The notes under the pieces were generated by a model. The model worked only from the letters and a program-made list of their open reading frames with translations. It was not told the origin of the DNA and ran no database searches. A DNA stretch of 64,000 nt, taken from assembly GCA_964017185.1 (NCBI GenBank), contig OZ024883.1:186001-250000 (forward strand), in the 5' to 3' direction. This DNA comes from Rugalucina vietnamica. Lineage: Eukaryota > Mollusca > Bivalvia > Lucinida > Lucinidae. Positions 21,495 through 31,709 of this stretch are shown here, piece by piece (position 1 is the stretch's first letter; every line of letters starts with the position of its first letter). The position numbers and the translations under genes were made by a program.

Positions 21495-24400
21495 CCAATG
21501 GTCAGGTCAGTTTAACTGCTACTGTAACATGTAATCAGTACTACCTGTTGTCATGCGGTGCAGATGGGGCTCGTTAGCCTTGGAAGGCAACTCATCTAGG
21601 AGTTAAGCTAGTTCTCTACACAAAAATCTAGCTGGGCAGGGGGAACTCATTAGTCTTGGTTGACAGTCCTCCTAGGAGTTTACAGGTCTCTAAACAAAAC
21701 CTAAGAAAGGGTAGATGGAGCTCTTCAGCTGTGGCCAGCAATTCATCTAGGAGAAGGAAACTCCAAAATCAAACCTGTGTGTCTGGATATGCCTAGTCCA
21801 GATATGCAAAGACTGTTTCGGTAGATGGAGCGGAAGAAATCACCCGATTCAACGGTTCAGAAAGCGATACAGCAACATGTTGTGGAACATGCAGAGCGTG
21901 ACAAGGCACTAAAGATGTTACGGTCATCCACTGCATCCAAACCCAACTCCAGACGTCTTGACCTGTGTCTTGCCTCTGGGCGCAGCTGGGCGAGGACTAG
22001 AGAGTGAGGTTGACGTTGCGCACCTCTTCCTCACTATAATCCAATTTCATAGCGCATGTCATCTTATTTCTCAACACACAAGCACTTGCATACACAACAA
22101 TTTCATCACACTTGCACCCACATACCTACAAAGTCCTGTGGCGATGGGCGAGTGGCGAAGCAGCAGGTGTAGGACACACTGGGAGCTGTAGTTGCAGACC
22201 TGCACACAGGCGGCTCAGTTCTAATGGTCGTTTTCTGTGAGGAGAAGCAGTAAGCAGAATTCGGCAGTCGGCTGAGCGACTGAGCAGACCTATTTAGGAC
22301 CGCACTGCTCACCCCCGTAGCATGGGGAAGGGGCTAGAAAAGGTGCCCTAAACAATTGCCTGCTTCAAACCCCCTGGCTGGTTAACCGCGATCAGCGGGG
22401 ATCCCCTTAAGCGGTCGAAATACAAAGAAAAAAGCTAGAGTAATCCCCTTACGGATTGGCGCATGGAATGTGCGTACTTTAATGGACAATGCTGGGTCAG
22501 ATAGACCACAGCGTAGAACGGCCCTTGTGGGCAGAGAACTTGGGAGGTATGATATACAGATAGCTGCATTGAGTGAGACTCGGTTCGCAGATGTTGGGGA
22601 GATCAAAGAAGTTGGTGCTGGATACACCTTCTTCTGGAGTGGACGCAAAAGTGAAGAGAGGCGTGAAGCAGGAGTTGGCTTTGCCATCAAAACAGAACTT
22701 GTTGGTAAGCTGTCAGGATTGCCAAAAGGCATTAATGACCGTCTAATGACATTGAGACTTCCTCTGTCAGGCAATAAACATGCAACTATTGTCAGTGCTT
22801 ATGCACCCACAATGACCAATCCAGATGAGGTCAAGGACAAGTTCTATGATGACCTAGACAATGTTATTTCTGCAACACCCCGCACAGACAAGCTTATCCT
22901 TCTTGGCGACTTTAATGCCAGAGTGGGTACAGACCACCAGACCTGGGAAGGAGTTATAGGTCCAGAAGGGGTTGGAAAGTGCAACAGCAATGGTCTCTTG
23001 CTTCTCAGGAAGTGTGCTGAACATGACCTTCTAATCACCAACACAGTTTTCCGTCTACCTAATAGGAACAAAACATCCTGGATGCATCCCCGTTCCAAAC
23101 ACTGGCATCTCATAGACTATGTCATAGTGCGGAAAACAGACAGGCAGGATGTTAAAGTGACAAAGACTATGTGTGGTGCAGACTGCTGGACAGATCATAG
23201 ACTGGTTGTCAGCAAACTCAACCTAAGAATACAGCCTGCGAGGCGACCTCAAGGCAAGAAAGCTCCTAAGAGACTGGATGTCTCAAAGCTGAATAAAGAC
23301 AGCATGAGACAAGATTTCTTAACAGACATTTGCAACCAACTGGATGCAATGAATCTCAGTTCAGAGGACCCCGAAGAAAACTGGACAGTTTTCCATAAAA
23401 CAGTTCTTTCTTCAACTGCAAGCACCTTAGGCCATCCATCTCGCAAACATCAAGACTGGTTTGATGAGAATGATGACGAAATTCAGAGGCTTCTTGAAGA
23501 AAAGCACCGATTGCACAAGGCACATCAAGATGATACTAGCTCAGTATCAAAGAAAGCAGCCTACAGCAACATTTGTAAGACAATCCAGACCAAGCTTAGG
23601 GACATGCAAGATTCCTGGCTGAGGAAGAAAACAGAAGAAATTCAGTCTTTTGCGGATAGAAAGGACATGAAGAAATTTCATGATGCACTGAAAACCATTT
23701 ATGGTCCAAAGAGTTCTGGAGCCACCACATTGCTCAGTGCAGATGGTAACACTCTTCTCACAGATAAAGAAGCTATCTTGGAAAGGTGGGCAGAACACTT
23801 CAATAGTGTGCTTAATCGACCATCAAGCATCAATGAGGATGCAATCGACAGACTTCCACAGATAGAGTGCAATGTTCTGTTAAATGAATTTCCTACCGTT
23901 ACGGAAACAAGAAAAGCAGTTCAACAACTATCATCTGGCAAAGCCCCAGGTGCAGATGCAATTCCTGCCGAAGTTTACAAGGCTGGGGGGCTACCCATGG
24001 CAGAGAAACTGACAGAGTTGTTTCACTGTATGTGGAGAAAGGAGGCTATCCCACAAGAATTTAAGGATGCATCCATAATCCACCTATACAAGCGGAAAGG
24101 AAATCCTCAAGTCTGTGACAATCACAGAGGCATCTCCCTCCTATCAATTGCTGGGAAGATACTTGCAAAAATTCTGTTGAATCGTCTGAATGTTCATCTT
24201 GATCAGACGGGACTTATCCCAGAAAGTCAATGTGGATTCAGAAAAGACAGAGGGACAATAGACATGATCTTCACAGCAAGACAGCTTCAGGAGAAATGCC
24301 AAGAACAGAATGTAGATCTATACATGACGTTTGTTGACCTCACCAAAGCTTTTGACACTGTTAGTCGTGATGGACTCTGGAAAATCATGGCCAAGTTTGG

Positions 24401-25680
24401 CTGTCCACCCAGATTCATAGCAATGGTGCGGCAGTTTCATGATGGCATGCAGGCACGTGTGCAAAATGATGGAGAGTTCTCTGAACCATTTGAAGTAACA
24501 AATGGGGTCAAACAAGGCTGTGTTCTGGCACCAACACTGTTCAGCATGATGTTTTCTGCCATGCTTATGGATGCTTTTCAGGACAGTGACACTGGTTTTC
24601 CAATCAGGTACCGTTTTGATGGCAACATATTTAACCTCAGAAGGTTGCAAGCCAAAACTAAGGTCCAGACTGATGTGCTAGATGAGCTCCTCTATGCAGA
24701 TGATATGGATAAGAATGCCAGCACAGAGGCAAAAATGCAAAGAGCCATGGATCAAGTCTCACAGTCATGTGATAACTATGATCTCACAATCAGCACAAAA
24801 AAGACAGAGGTTGTACACCAACCAGCGCCCGGAAAGCCATATAATGAACCAACCATCACTGTGAATGGGCAAAAACTGAAAGTTGTTGACAAGTTCACCT
24901 ACCTGGGAAGCACTCTCTCCAGAGCAGTGCATATTGATGATGAGATCACTGCCAGAATTGCAAAGGCTAGTGTGGCATTCGGACGACTCCGTGCAAATGT
25001 CTGGGAGCGAAATGGAATCAAGCTTGACACCAAGCTGAAAGTCTACAAGGCTGTGGTACTGCCAACCCTCTTGTATGCATGTGAGACCTGGACAGTATAC
25101 CAACGCCATGCAAAGAGACTTAACCATTTCCACTTAAGCTGTTTGAGAAAGTTGTTAAAAATCAAGTGGCAGGACAAGATTCCAGACACAGAGGTCCTGA
25201 CGAAAGCAGGGATGCAAAGCATGCATACAGTCTTAAAGCTAGCACAGCTAAGATGGACTGGCCATGTTATAAGAATGCCTGATGCGCGACTTCCAAAGAA
25301 AGTTTTCTATGGAGAACTACAGGAGGGAAAGCGCTCTCAAGGTGGCCAGAAGAAACGCTACAAAGACACCCTCAAAGCCTCTCTGAAGGATTTCGAAATA
25401 CCAATGGGGTCCTGGGAACAGACTGCACAGGAGCGATCAAAGTGGCGAGGTCTCATCAACAAAGGAGCAGCTCTTTATGAAAAGAAGAGAATCTGTGAAG
25501 CTGAAAGAAAGCGAAGAGAGCGCAAAGCCAAAACAAATGTGCCACCATCAGACTCTATGACATTGACTTGCTCTACTTGCAACCGACAGTTTAGAGCCAG
25601 AATTGGCCTAGTCAGCCATCAAAGAACTCACCAACACACATCAGCACTATTCAAGAAATAATGATGGTCTTTCTCATTAG
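21495..25680 (+). mobile_element. RTE-type LINE, apparently full-length and recent
   Basis: It is bounded by CR1-like LINE sequence on both sides. The left breakpoint lies just after 'GGTCAGGTCAG' (about 21494) and the right one just before 'TGAGAGACGAAC' (about 25680), with at most a 3-bp duplication (AGT). It has about 890 bp of 5' leader, one uninterrupted ORF of about 1,090 codons and a 3' UTR of only about 19 bp without poly(A), ending near 'TGATGGTCTTTCTCATTAG'. Very short 3' ends are typical of RTE-clade elements. Confidence 0.8.
22386..25661 (+). CDS. RTE-type LINE ORF: endonuclease, reverse transcriptase and C-terminal C2H2 finger, intact
   Basis: Polyprotein that nicks target DNA and reverse-transcribes the element's RNA there. 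Numbering from the GTG at 22470 (1,063 residues): EEP endonuclease with SETR 35-38, GDFNAR 146-151 and TDHR 241-244; RT with 'FVDLTKAFD' 621-629, 'NGVKQGCVLAPTLF' 678-691 and the catalytic YADD 742-745; a basic C-terminal region; and a C2H2 finger C1034-X2-C1037-X12-H1050-X3-H1054. The frame is open back to a stop at 22383. The conserved endonuclease opening 'RIGAWNVRTL' (22452-22481) lies upstream of the first in-frame ATG (22482), so either a non-AUG codon starts translation or the true start was lost. No internal stops. The RTE/BovB-like clade is inferred. Confidence 0.85.
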   Translation, partial: PRSAGIPLSGRNTKKKARVIPLRIGAWNVRTLMDNAGSDRPQRRTALVGRELGRYDIQIAALSETRFADVGEIKEVGAGYTFFWSGRKSEERREAGVGFAIKTELVGKLSGLPKGINDRLMTLRLPLSGNKHATIVSAYAPTMTNPDEVKDKFYDDLDNVISATPRTDKLILLGDFNARVGTDHQTWEGVIGPEGVGKCNSNGLLLLRKCAEHDLLITNTVFRLPNRNKTSWMHPRSKHWHLIDYVIVRKTDRQDVKVTKTMCGADCWTDHRLVVSKLNLRIQPARRPQGKKAPKRLDVSKLNKDSMRQDFLTDICNQLDAMNLSSEDPEENWTVFHKTVLSSTASTLGHPSRKHQDWFDENDDEIQRLLEEKHRLHKAHQDDTSSVSKKAAYSNICKTIQTKLRDMQDSWLRKKTEEIQSFADRKDMKKFHDALKTIYGPKSSGATTLLSADGNTLLTDKEAILERWAEHFNSVLNRPSSINEDAIDRLPQIECNVLLNEFPTVTETRKAVQQLSSGKAPGADAIPAEVYKAGGLPMAEKLTELFHCMWRKEAIPQEFKDASIIHLYKRKGNPQVCDNHRGISLLSIAGKILAKILLNRLNVHLDQTGLIPESQCGFRKDRGTIDMIFTARQLQEKCQEQNVDLYMTFVDLTKAFDTVSRDGLWKIMAKFGCPPRFIAMVRQFHDGMQARVQNDGEFSEPFEVTNGVKQGCVLAPTLFSMMFSAMLMDAFQDSDTGFPIRYRFDGNIFNLRRLQAKTKVQTDVLDELLYADDMDKNASTEAKMQRAMDQVSQSCDNYDLTISTKKTEVVHQPAPGKPYNEPTITVNGQKLKVVDKFTYLGSTLSRAVHIDDEITARIAKASVAFGRLRANVWERNGIKLDTKLKVYKAVVLPTLLYACETWTVYQRHAKRLNHFHLSCLRKLLKIKWQDKIPDTEVLTKAGMQSMHTVLKLAQLRWTGHVIRMPDARLPKKVFYGELQEGKRSQGGQKKRYKDTLKASLKDFEIPMGSWEQTAQERSKWRGLINKGAALYEKKRICEAERKRRERKAKTNVPPSDSMTLTCSTCNRQFRARIGLVSHQRTHQHTSALFKK

Positions 25681-27370
25681 TGAGAGACGAACTATCATAT
25701 ATGTATTTGATTGCTTCACGTATCCTCAGTACTATACATTTTATAGCATTGAACTTGATTAACCAAATTTTTGACCAAGCCGAGAATTCATTTAGATCGT
25801 CTTGGAGAATGTCACAGTCCATAATGTTCATAATTTGTCTGTATAGTTTGGTATCATCGGCGAATAATTTCGCCGTAGATAATGCTATGTTAGGCAGATC
25901 GTTCACGAAGACGAGAAACAACAAAGGGCCCAAAATGGACCCTTGGGGTACCCCGCTTGTTACTGGTATCCAGTCCGAGATTCCATTTCTAAGCACAACT
26001 CTTTGTCGTCGGCCAGATAAGAATGATGATATCCATGTAAGTAAATGACCTCGTATGCCACAGTGATCCAGTTTTGCCAAGAGTCTTTGTTGCGCCACAG
26101 TATCAAAGGCCTTGGCAAAGTCCAAATATATCACATCTGTTGACTCGCCAAGGTCATATGTTTGAGTCCAGTCGTTCAAACACTCCAACAATTGACTAAC
26201 ACAAGAGCATTTTTGTTGAAATCCATGTTGATCACATGAAATAATGTTATTTTCTTGTACATGGGCTAGTAACTGATCTTGAACTAAGCGTTCTAATAGT
26301 TTCACTATTTGGCTGGTTAGTGTCACTGGCCTATAGTTTGAACACAATTTCATTGGGCCTTTCTTATGCAGCGGTGTAATGTTACCATCTCTCCAATCCT
26401 GTGGTACGTAACTGGAAAACACAGAGTGGTTAAAAATGTCACATAATGGCACAGCCAGTGCCGGTACAGAACGAAGTACATTAACATGGATGCCATCAGG
26501 GCCACAAGACTTATTGGGTTTCAACTTTAGTAGTTTATTTCTCACTTGTTCCTCAGTAAATGGACTAAAACGTGTACTTATTTCACATCTGTCTGTTTTT
26601 ATAGGCAACGTTTGACGTAATGGGGATTCCTCAGTCAATACAGATGAAAAGAAACTATTTAGACAATCTCGTAAACTTTTTCACCGTTTACCTCTAATTG
26701 TTCTACTGTCGACGAGCTTCTCGTAAACGAGCGTGTGTAATTGTAAAACCGCTTAGGATTTTCTGGTATTGAGTCAACTAATTCCTCCTCATATTTAGCT
26801 TTAGCATTGTTAAGTTCTGATTTATATTCCTGTTTCACTTGTTCATAAAGCAGTTTATCAGAGTTTAAATTTCTAGATTTCACATTTTCCACGCATTTCT
26901 ACGTTTACGTCTAGCTCGTTTGACATTCTTAGAGCGAGTCCATAGTGGATCTAATTTTTGACCTGGTTTAATGAGTTTATGGGGAACATGTTTCTCTAGC
27001 ATTTCAGAATATGTGTCTTTGAAGACTTTCCATTTCCCTTCAACTGATTTATGCTTAAACCGCGACTCCCAGTCCTGGTTTAAAATTTCTGAGTTAAATG
27101 CCTCATAATCACCTTTACTGTACAGGTAAACTTTGCGTGCTTCTTCATTTATTCTTGGCTTTGGTAAACAGATCTCAAAGTTTATACTTTTATGATCACT
27201 ACTACTGAAATGTTCAGAGACTACTAAATTCTCTACTAAGTCTGAGTTTGTTGTCACAACAAGGTCTAAAATGTTTGTGCCTCTTGTAGGTTCCTCTACT
27301 AGTTGTGTGAAAGCATTTTCTGTTAGCGTGTTTATGAAAATATGGTGTGTGACTGTGTTACGATTGGTGA
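25681..27370 (-). pseudogene. CR1/Jockey-like LINE, 5' part: end of endonuclease and most of RT
   Basis: Minus-strand frames give 'FSSSDHKSINFEI' (endonuclease C-terminal DH, near 27190) with 'IFINTLTENAFTQLVEEPTR' upstream near 27340. RT follows (26638-25681): 'SCGPDGIHVNVL', 'DVIYLDFAKAFDTV', 'SGVPQGSILGPLLF' and 'LFADDTKLY' with the ADD box intact. Frameshifts occur near 26885 and 26680. The 5' end is truncated at about 27370. The frame ends at the inserted RTE LINE (25680) and resumes at 21494. Confidence 0.85.
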
Positions 27371-27849
27371 TAATATGTAATGACCATCAAATGGGAGGTC
27401 CGGATATTAGTTTCAAGCTTTTGACCGTGTCCTGAATACCATAATAGGTGACTCCTGAACTATAACAACAATAAGCCATACTAGTATATAATACGAAAAT
27501 ATGGTGTTTAATAGTTTATTTCTGTGTCACATATCAAATACAAACAATATACACAAATTTAAAACATGCAACAACATATTTGATATCCAGTCTATAGACT
27601 TATGAGACACTTAGAATTGCAATTATACAAGTATCACAGATTTACAAAATGCACATCAAACAAAACATAGGAAGCAGAAGATCAATAAATTTGCATCAAA
27701 TAAAACTTAAGAAGCACTTATGCGCATAAAAAAGAGAAAAAAATGAATACAGAAAGTCTTTAAACAGCTAAATGTTTGCCAGTCAAAAGGATTCCGTTTA
27801 AAACAAAATAGAAATAATAATTAAAAATATATATACATATAGAGGATAT
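27371..27849. other. Unassigned AT-rich DNA
   Basis: No coding or repeat structure recognised. Confidence 0.4.
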
Positions 27850-27992
27850 TTGCTTTTTTGAGGTGAATACCAAATATATTTCATCGAGTGAGTTGAAAAC
27901 ATCAGAATTTTCACGAGTGCGCAGCACGAGTGAAAATTTTTATGTTTTCAACTCACGAGATGAAATATATTTGGTATTCATCGAAAAAAAAG
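27850..27992. repeat. 143-bp near-palindrome (MITE-like foldback)
   Basis: Left arm 'GAATACCAAATATATTTCAT' (27865) is matched inverted by the right arm ending 'GGTATTCATCG' (27983). The arms extend through 'GTGAGTTGAAAACAT', leaving a short centre with 'CACGAGTGC' repeats. About 50 bp per arm with very few mismatches. It may be a foldback element or the core of a larger MITE. Confidence 0.75.
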
Positions 27993-28259
27993 CAAATTTT
28001 CTTTTTATTTTATACAATGCACAGGCATTTTCCAATTCACAAGGCAGGCGGTGAAAATGCAAAAAACAAAAATTTTTGAAAACACAAATAATTTTGGTAC
28101 CACATTGTTCCTTACGTTCTAACTAAGAAAATGAATACCCACACTTTATGTTTTCGTTCATAAATAACGGAGTTATAGGCGTTTGAATTTCTGAAGTGAG
28201 ACTTATCTAATGACGTCAAGTAAATGGAAACGTCAGAAGTAATCCAAAAAATCTGACGT

Positions 28260-28345
28260 CATTACAGTGAAGATATAGGCTGATATCAGTCACTAGTGAC
28301 TTTTGATATCAGTGAGATTTGATATCAGTGAAATTTCATATCAAT
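28260..28345. repeat. Short clustered repeat of 'GATATCAGTGA'
   Basis: The phrase GATATCAGTGA or close variants occurs four or five times within about 85 bp. Confidence 0.6.
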
Positions 28346-29029
28346 GAAAATACAAATTTTATCAAGTTTTGATATACATTGGTTTTCACTGTCAAGTATA
28401 AAATAAAATCTTTATATTACATTCAACAATGTTCGCTGCAACGTGATGTGGTGTTGAAGTAGCACCACCCCCCACCATCCCCCACCCCAACCCCCACACA
28501 GTGAATGTTTCAATAATATAGCCAAGCCCTCGATCATTGGGTTCTAAAGAAATAGATGGGCTGCTTGTGCCTCCAGGCAAAGCTTCTACGCTACTGACTG
28601 ACTTAGACAGAATATTTCAAGGTGTTCCGTTAGATCTCTCTTTACTAAGTGAAGCGAGGTCACGTAGTGTATCGGAATGCAGGTTAGCCAGCTGATAGAT
28701 CTATGACTGACCATCTGATTACTGGTTAACCGCTCAGGTCTGAGCCCATTCTCGCGAGATCTGACGATATCTCATCTAGATCTCTTTGAATTATGGGATG
28801 TAGCCAAAATCGGCTAATCCCGTTCAGTTCTCGCGATAATCAATTAATAGATTTCTTGAATTTGCTGGACTAGAATGTATTTCTTTCATTCGAGCTGTGC
28901 ATAGGTAAAACACAGGACGTAACAAAAAGACAAAAATAAAATGTATGTAAAATTATATTAATATGATCTACATATAAAATGGATTCCAAAATGGATTCCA
29001 TGGCGGACGTTCCCAGCATGCAACGAGCC
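28346..29029. other. Unassigned DNA
   Basis: It includes a C-rich patch (28445-28500, CACCCCCCACC repeats). No gene recognised. Confidence 0.35.
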
Positions 29030-30375
29030 AAAGGCGACAGGTCAGTGTTATAGCGCTACCTGTCGGCGACAATGGGTCTGAGCCTGTCCAGAAAAAGTGG
29101 TTCAAGTCAAACCATCTACACGTATATAAGCCTTATTGGCTTGGAAATTGGGTAGTTCCTCCACTTGAATTAAGGAGAGAGGAACTCATTCTCAAATACT
29201 GGGCTAGGTCATCAGCCAACGGTCCAAACCTACCGTTGAACGACCTATACGGGCATTCAATATACGAGACAGCAAGACATAAGTTGGGGGGTAAAATACC
29301 ATTTGTAATGCAGGTACAGGATCTTAAAAGTAAGTATCATCTAGAAGACATTGAGGTACAAGAACCAGTGTACGCACAAACCTTTGCTCTGGAGGGTATT
29401 GACCCTAGAGAAACTCTCAAACCAACAATAAACAAAAAATCTGATACTATCGCAGCTATTGAAGGCAAGGTAACCAATCTAATTAGTAGCAGTTATCATG
29501 ATCATCTCCACATATTCACAGACGGCAGTAAAGACACTGATAAGAGAATAGTAGGGTGCGCATTTGTAATTCCAGAACTTAAAATTACCAGGAGCTTTAA
29601 GTTAGGGGGGGACCTCTCCATCTTTTCGGGAGAACTCGTAGCTATCATTGAAGCTTTAAAATGGGTTGAGGAAAATAAACCAGATAAGGTTGTAATACTG
29701 ACAGATTCTCTCAGTTCGATTAGGGCATTAAAATCGGGGAACAGCAACTCTAGGCCTGACCTAATTCTTCAGGTCAACACACTTGTTGATGCAATAGTCA
29801 GGGAGAATGTAATCTTAAATATGGACTGGTGTCCATCTCACTGTAACATAGTAGGGAACGACCTAGCCGATGAAGCAGCGAAAACTGGGTCAACACATGG
29901 GAGGGAACTCAACATTAAAATGAGCAAAACTGAGGCATATAGTCGTATTAAGAGGGTTATTAAGGATCAATGGGCAAAGAAATGGAGGGAGCATAAGCAT
30001 GGGTTCAGATGGGATTTAGACAAATATTTACCTACGAAATTAATCCAGTATAGTGATGAAAGGCAATTAGACAGGGTATACACTAGACTCAGATTAGGGC
30101 GTAATGGCTTAAGATTTAATAACCAGACACATAGCGAAATGGACCCTATGTGCCCACACTGTGATGAAATAGAGGATACAGACCACTATTTCCTTAGATG
30201 TCACATGCACATAGACCATAGGATAGTCATGTTCAACAGTATTAAGGATAACATTTCAGATATAGGGGAGATAACAGTTAAAACACTTCTTAATCCCAGT
30301 CATGCTCACTCAGAAATTATCAGAGGTGCCGTTTTTCAGTACATTAAGGACACAGAATACATGTCGCGCATCTAA
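29030..30375 (+). CDS. LINE ORF2 C-terminal part with RNase H and zinc knuckle (I/Nimb-like clade), 5'-truncated
   Basis: The frame is open from about 29030, well before the TTG at 29236, and reads protein-like from 'KKWFKSNHLHVYKPYWLGNW' onward. From 29236 (residue 1) a ribonuclease H domain spans about 90-216 with the DEDD set D96 (FTDGS), E133 (SGELVAI), D157 (LTDS) and D209 (GNDLADEAA). After it comes a C306-X2-C309-X7-H317-X4-C322 knuckle typical of LINE ORF2 tails. The RT and endonuclease are absent, as expected for 5' truncation. There are no stops in the remaining 440 codons. Encoded RNase H is typical of the I/Nimb and related clades; exact clade is inferred. Confidence 0.8.
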
Positions 30376-30570
30376 GGTTATATAGGATACAGAGATACAG
30401 ATGTATGAATGTAGAAGAGGGCAATCTTTGCAGGCCAACCCTTCTCTTTCATGTTAGGTTTTCACATTAACAGTTCTCTGCTTTAGTCGTTCGTGATACG
30501 ATTATTTTGTATAAGCAGACGCCCAGGGCCATTTTTTACCATTTCACTGAAGGTATTAGGTCATCATCAT
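30376..30570 (+). mobile_element. Probable 3' UTR of the RNase H LINE
   Basis: Short non-coding tail ending near a 'TCATCATCATTTA' run at 30561-30573, which could be the 3' simple-repeat end. Confidence 0.4.
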
Positions 30571-30950
30571 TTATTTTTCTTCAGTTACATACTTAGCCCG
30601 CTCTATTATGCTGTACCACCTGCCATTATGTATTGTATCTTTAACACTCCGAGTTAGTGGTTTTAACCGCTCTCTCAACCTAAACTGTGAGGATCTGGCT
30701 AGGATAGATAAGGGTTCGCACAGAGGCTGATTGGAAACCCATATCGCCAAGTACAGATGATATACCATTGTACCACGGTATAGCTCCGGTTTATACATGA
30801 ATATCACTCCGTAAGTGGAGGAGGGAATACCAGTGCACGTTGCATCAATAACGCGGGGCTGGGGGGCGGCTTCTCTTAAATGAGTCTGGTGTCACCTCGG
30901 AGCGCGGGATTGACAATACGTGCACCCCACTTCGCTGCGGAAGTGTTATT

Positions 30951-30952
<2 letters not shown>
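30571..30952. other. Unassigned DNA with an unrecognised minus-strand ORF
   Basis: The minus frame 30807-30571 has a protein-like C-terminal part, 'RLKPLTRSVKDTIHNGRWYS', but no family is recognised and no start context is evident. Confidence 0.3.

Positions 30953-30987
<35 letters not shown>
30953..30987 (-). repeat. T-run: 3' poly(A) tail of a minus-strand retrotransposed sequence
   Basis: About 35 T's on the + strand. On the minus strand the sequence entering it reads '...CTTGTGCGAAATAAAAA', so an AATAAA-like signal lies directly at the tail. The body extends rightward (30988 onward) and is not recognised. Confidence 0.6.
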
Positions 30988-30990
<3 letters not shown>

Positions 30991-31668
30991 TTCGCACAAG
31001 TTACATAGTTACATGTACAAGATGCAACACTTATATAAATAATATTTCATATCATAATATACATCTTTATTTTTCCCTCGGTCTTTATTTTCCCATCCAT
31101 TTGCTTTTGCTTACCTATTGTATAGCAATTCTGGGGAGTAGGAGGTGTCTACGGACCGACTTGGTACTGGCTGCAATGTGGTATGCACTGCCAGTACCAG
31201 GATATTCGCTCCCTGGTACCACAGAGTACGTTTGTTTGTTTGTTTTAGTTTTTACTCTTTTCTGTTCATTTTTAAAACAGGGCAATCCCAGAGTAAAGGG
31301 CGGGAAGGCCCTGGGCTGTATATATAAAGGGTTATGGACTCTGGGAGTGGAGAAAGGGAGTGCGGTGCACCGGCGGGAAGAACTCGGCAGTCGTACGGAC
31401 ACAACCTACCTTCGTTTTGTTTTTTTACGTACTGCGGTACGTCGATTGGATACTGGCTGCCTTTTACTAGCGCACTGGCCCCGCGGTGTTCGTACGAAGG
31501 CTGGGCTGTTCTCTCTGGTGGGCACTTCCGGACTCCATGTTAAGGACATTAAGGCTGTACGATAGTATGCTTGTATGTGAGTATATAGATATGTATGATA
31601 GAGAACGTATGGGAGATGTTTTGTTACCTATGTAAACCATGTGAGTGTATATATCAGAAACCTTATCA

Positions 31669-31671
<3 letters not shown>
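30988..31671. other. Unassigned, GC-richer stretch between two T-runs
   Basis: Locally GC-richer than its neighbours (31140-31520), with a TATA-like box at 31318-31326. No ORF has a recognisable domain. Candidates are an LTR or the body of a minus-strand retroelement. Confidence 0.35.
31318..31326 (+). promoter_or_regulatory. TATA-box-like TATATAAAG
   Basis: TATATAAAG in a GC-rich context. No gene start follows that I can support, so its role is uncertain. Confidence 0.25.

Positions 31672-31709
<38 letters not shown>
31672..31709 (-). repeat. Second T-run (minus-strand poly(A) tail)
   Basis: About 37 T's. Minus-strand sequence entering it is 'GGTATGATGTTTTTG' then A's. The likely retroelement body is right of 31710. 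Confidence 0.6.

Noticed and set aside
22382-25133. Minus-strand ORFs of 83-130 codons within the intact RTE LINE
   Set aside because: Shadows of the long + strand coding frame.
31101-31565. 154-codon + strand ORF in the GC-rich block
   Set aside because: Several frames are open here on both strands because the block is GC-rich; none has a recognisable domain.
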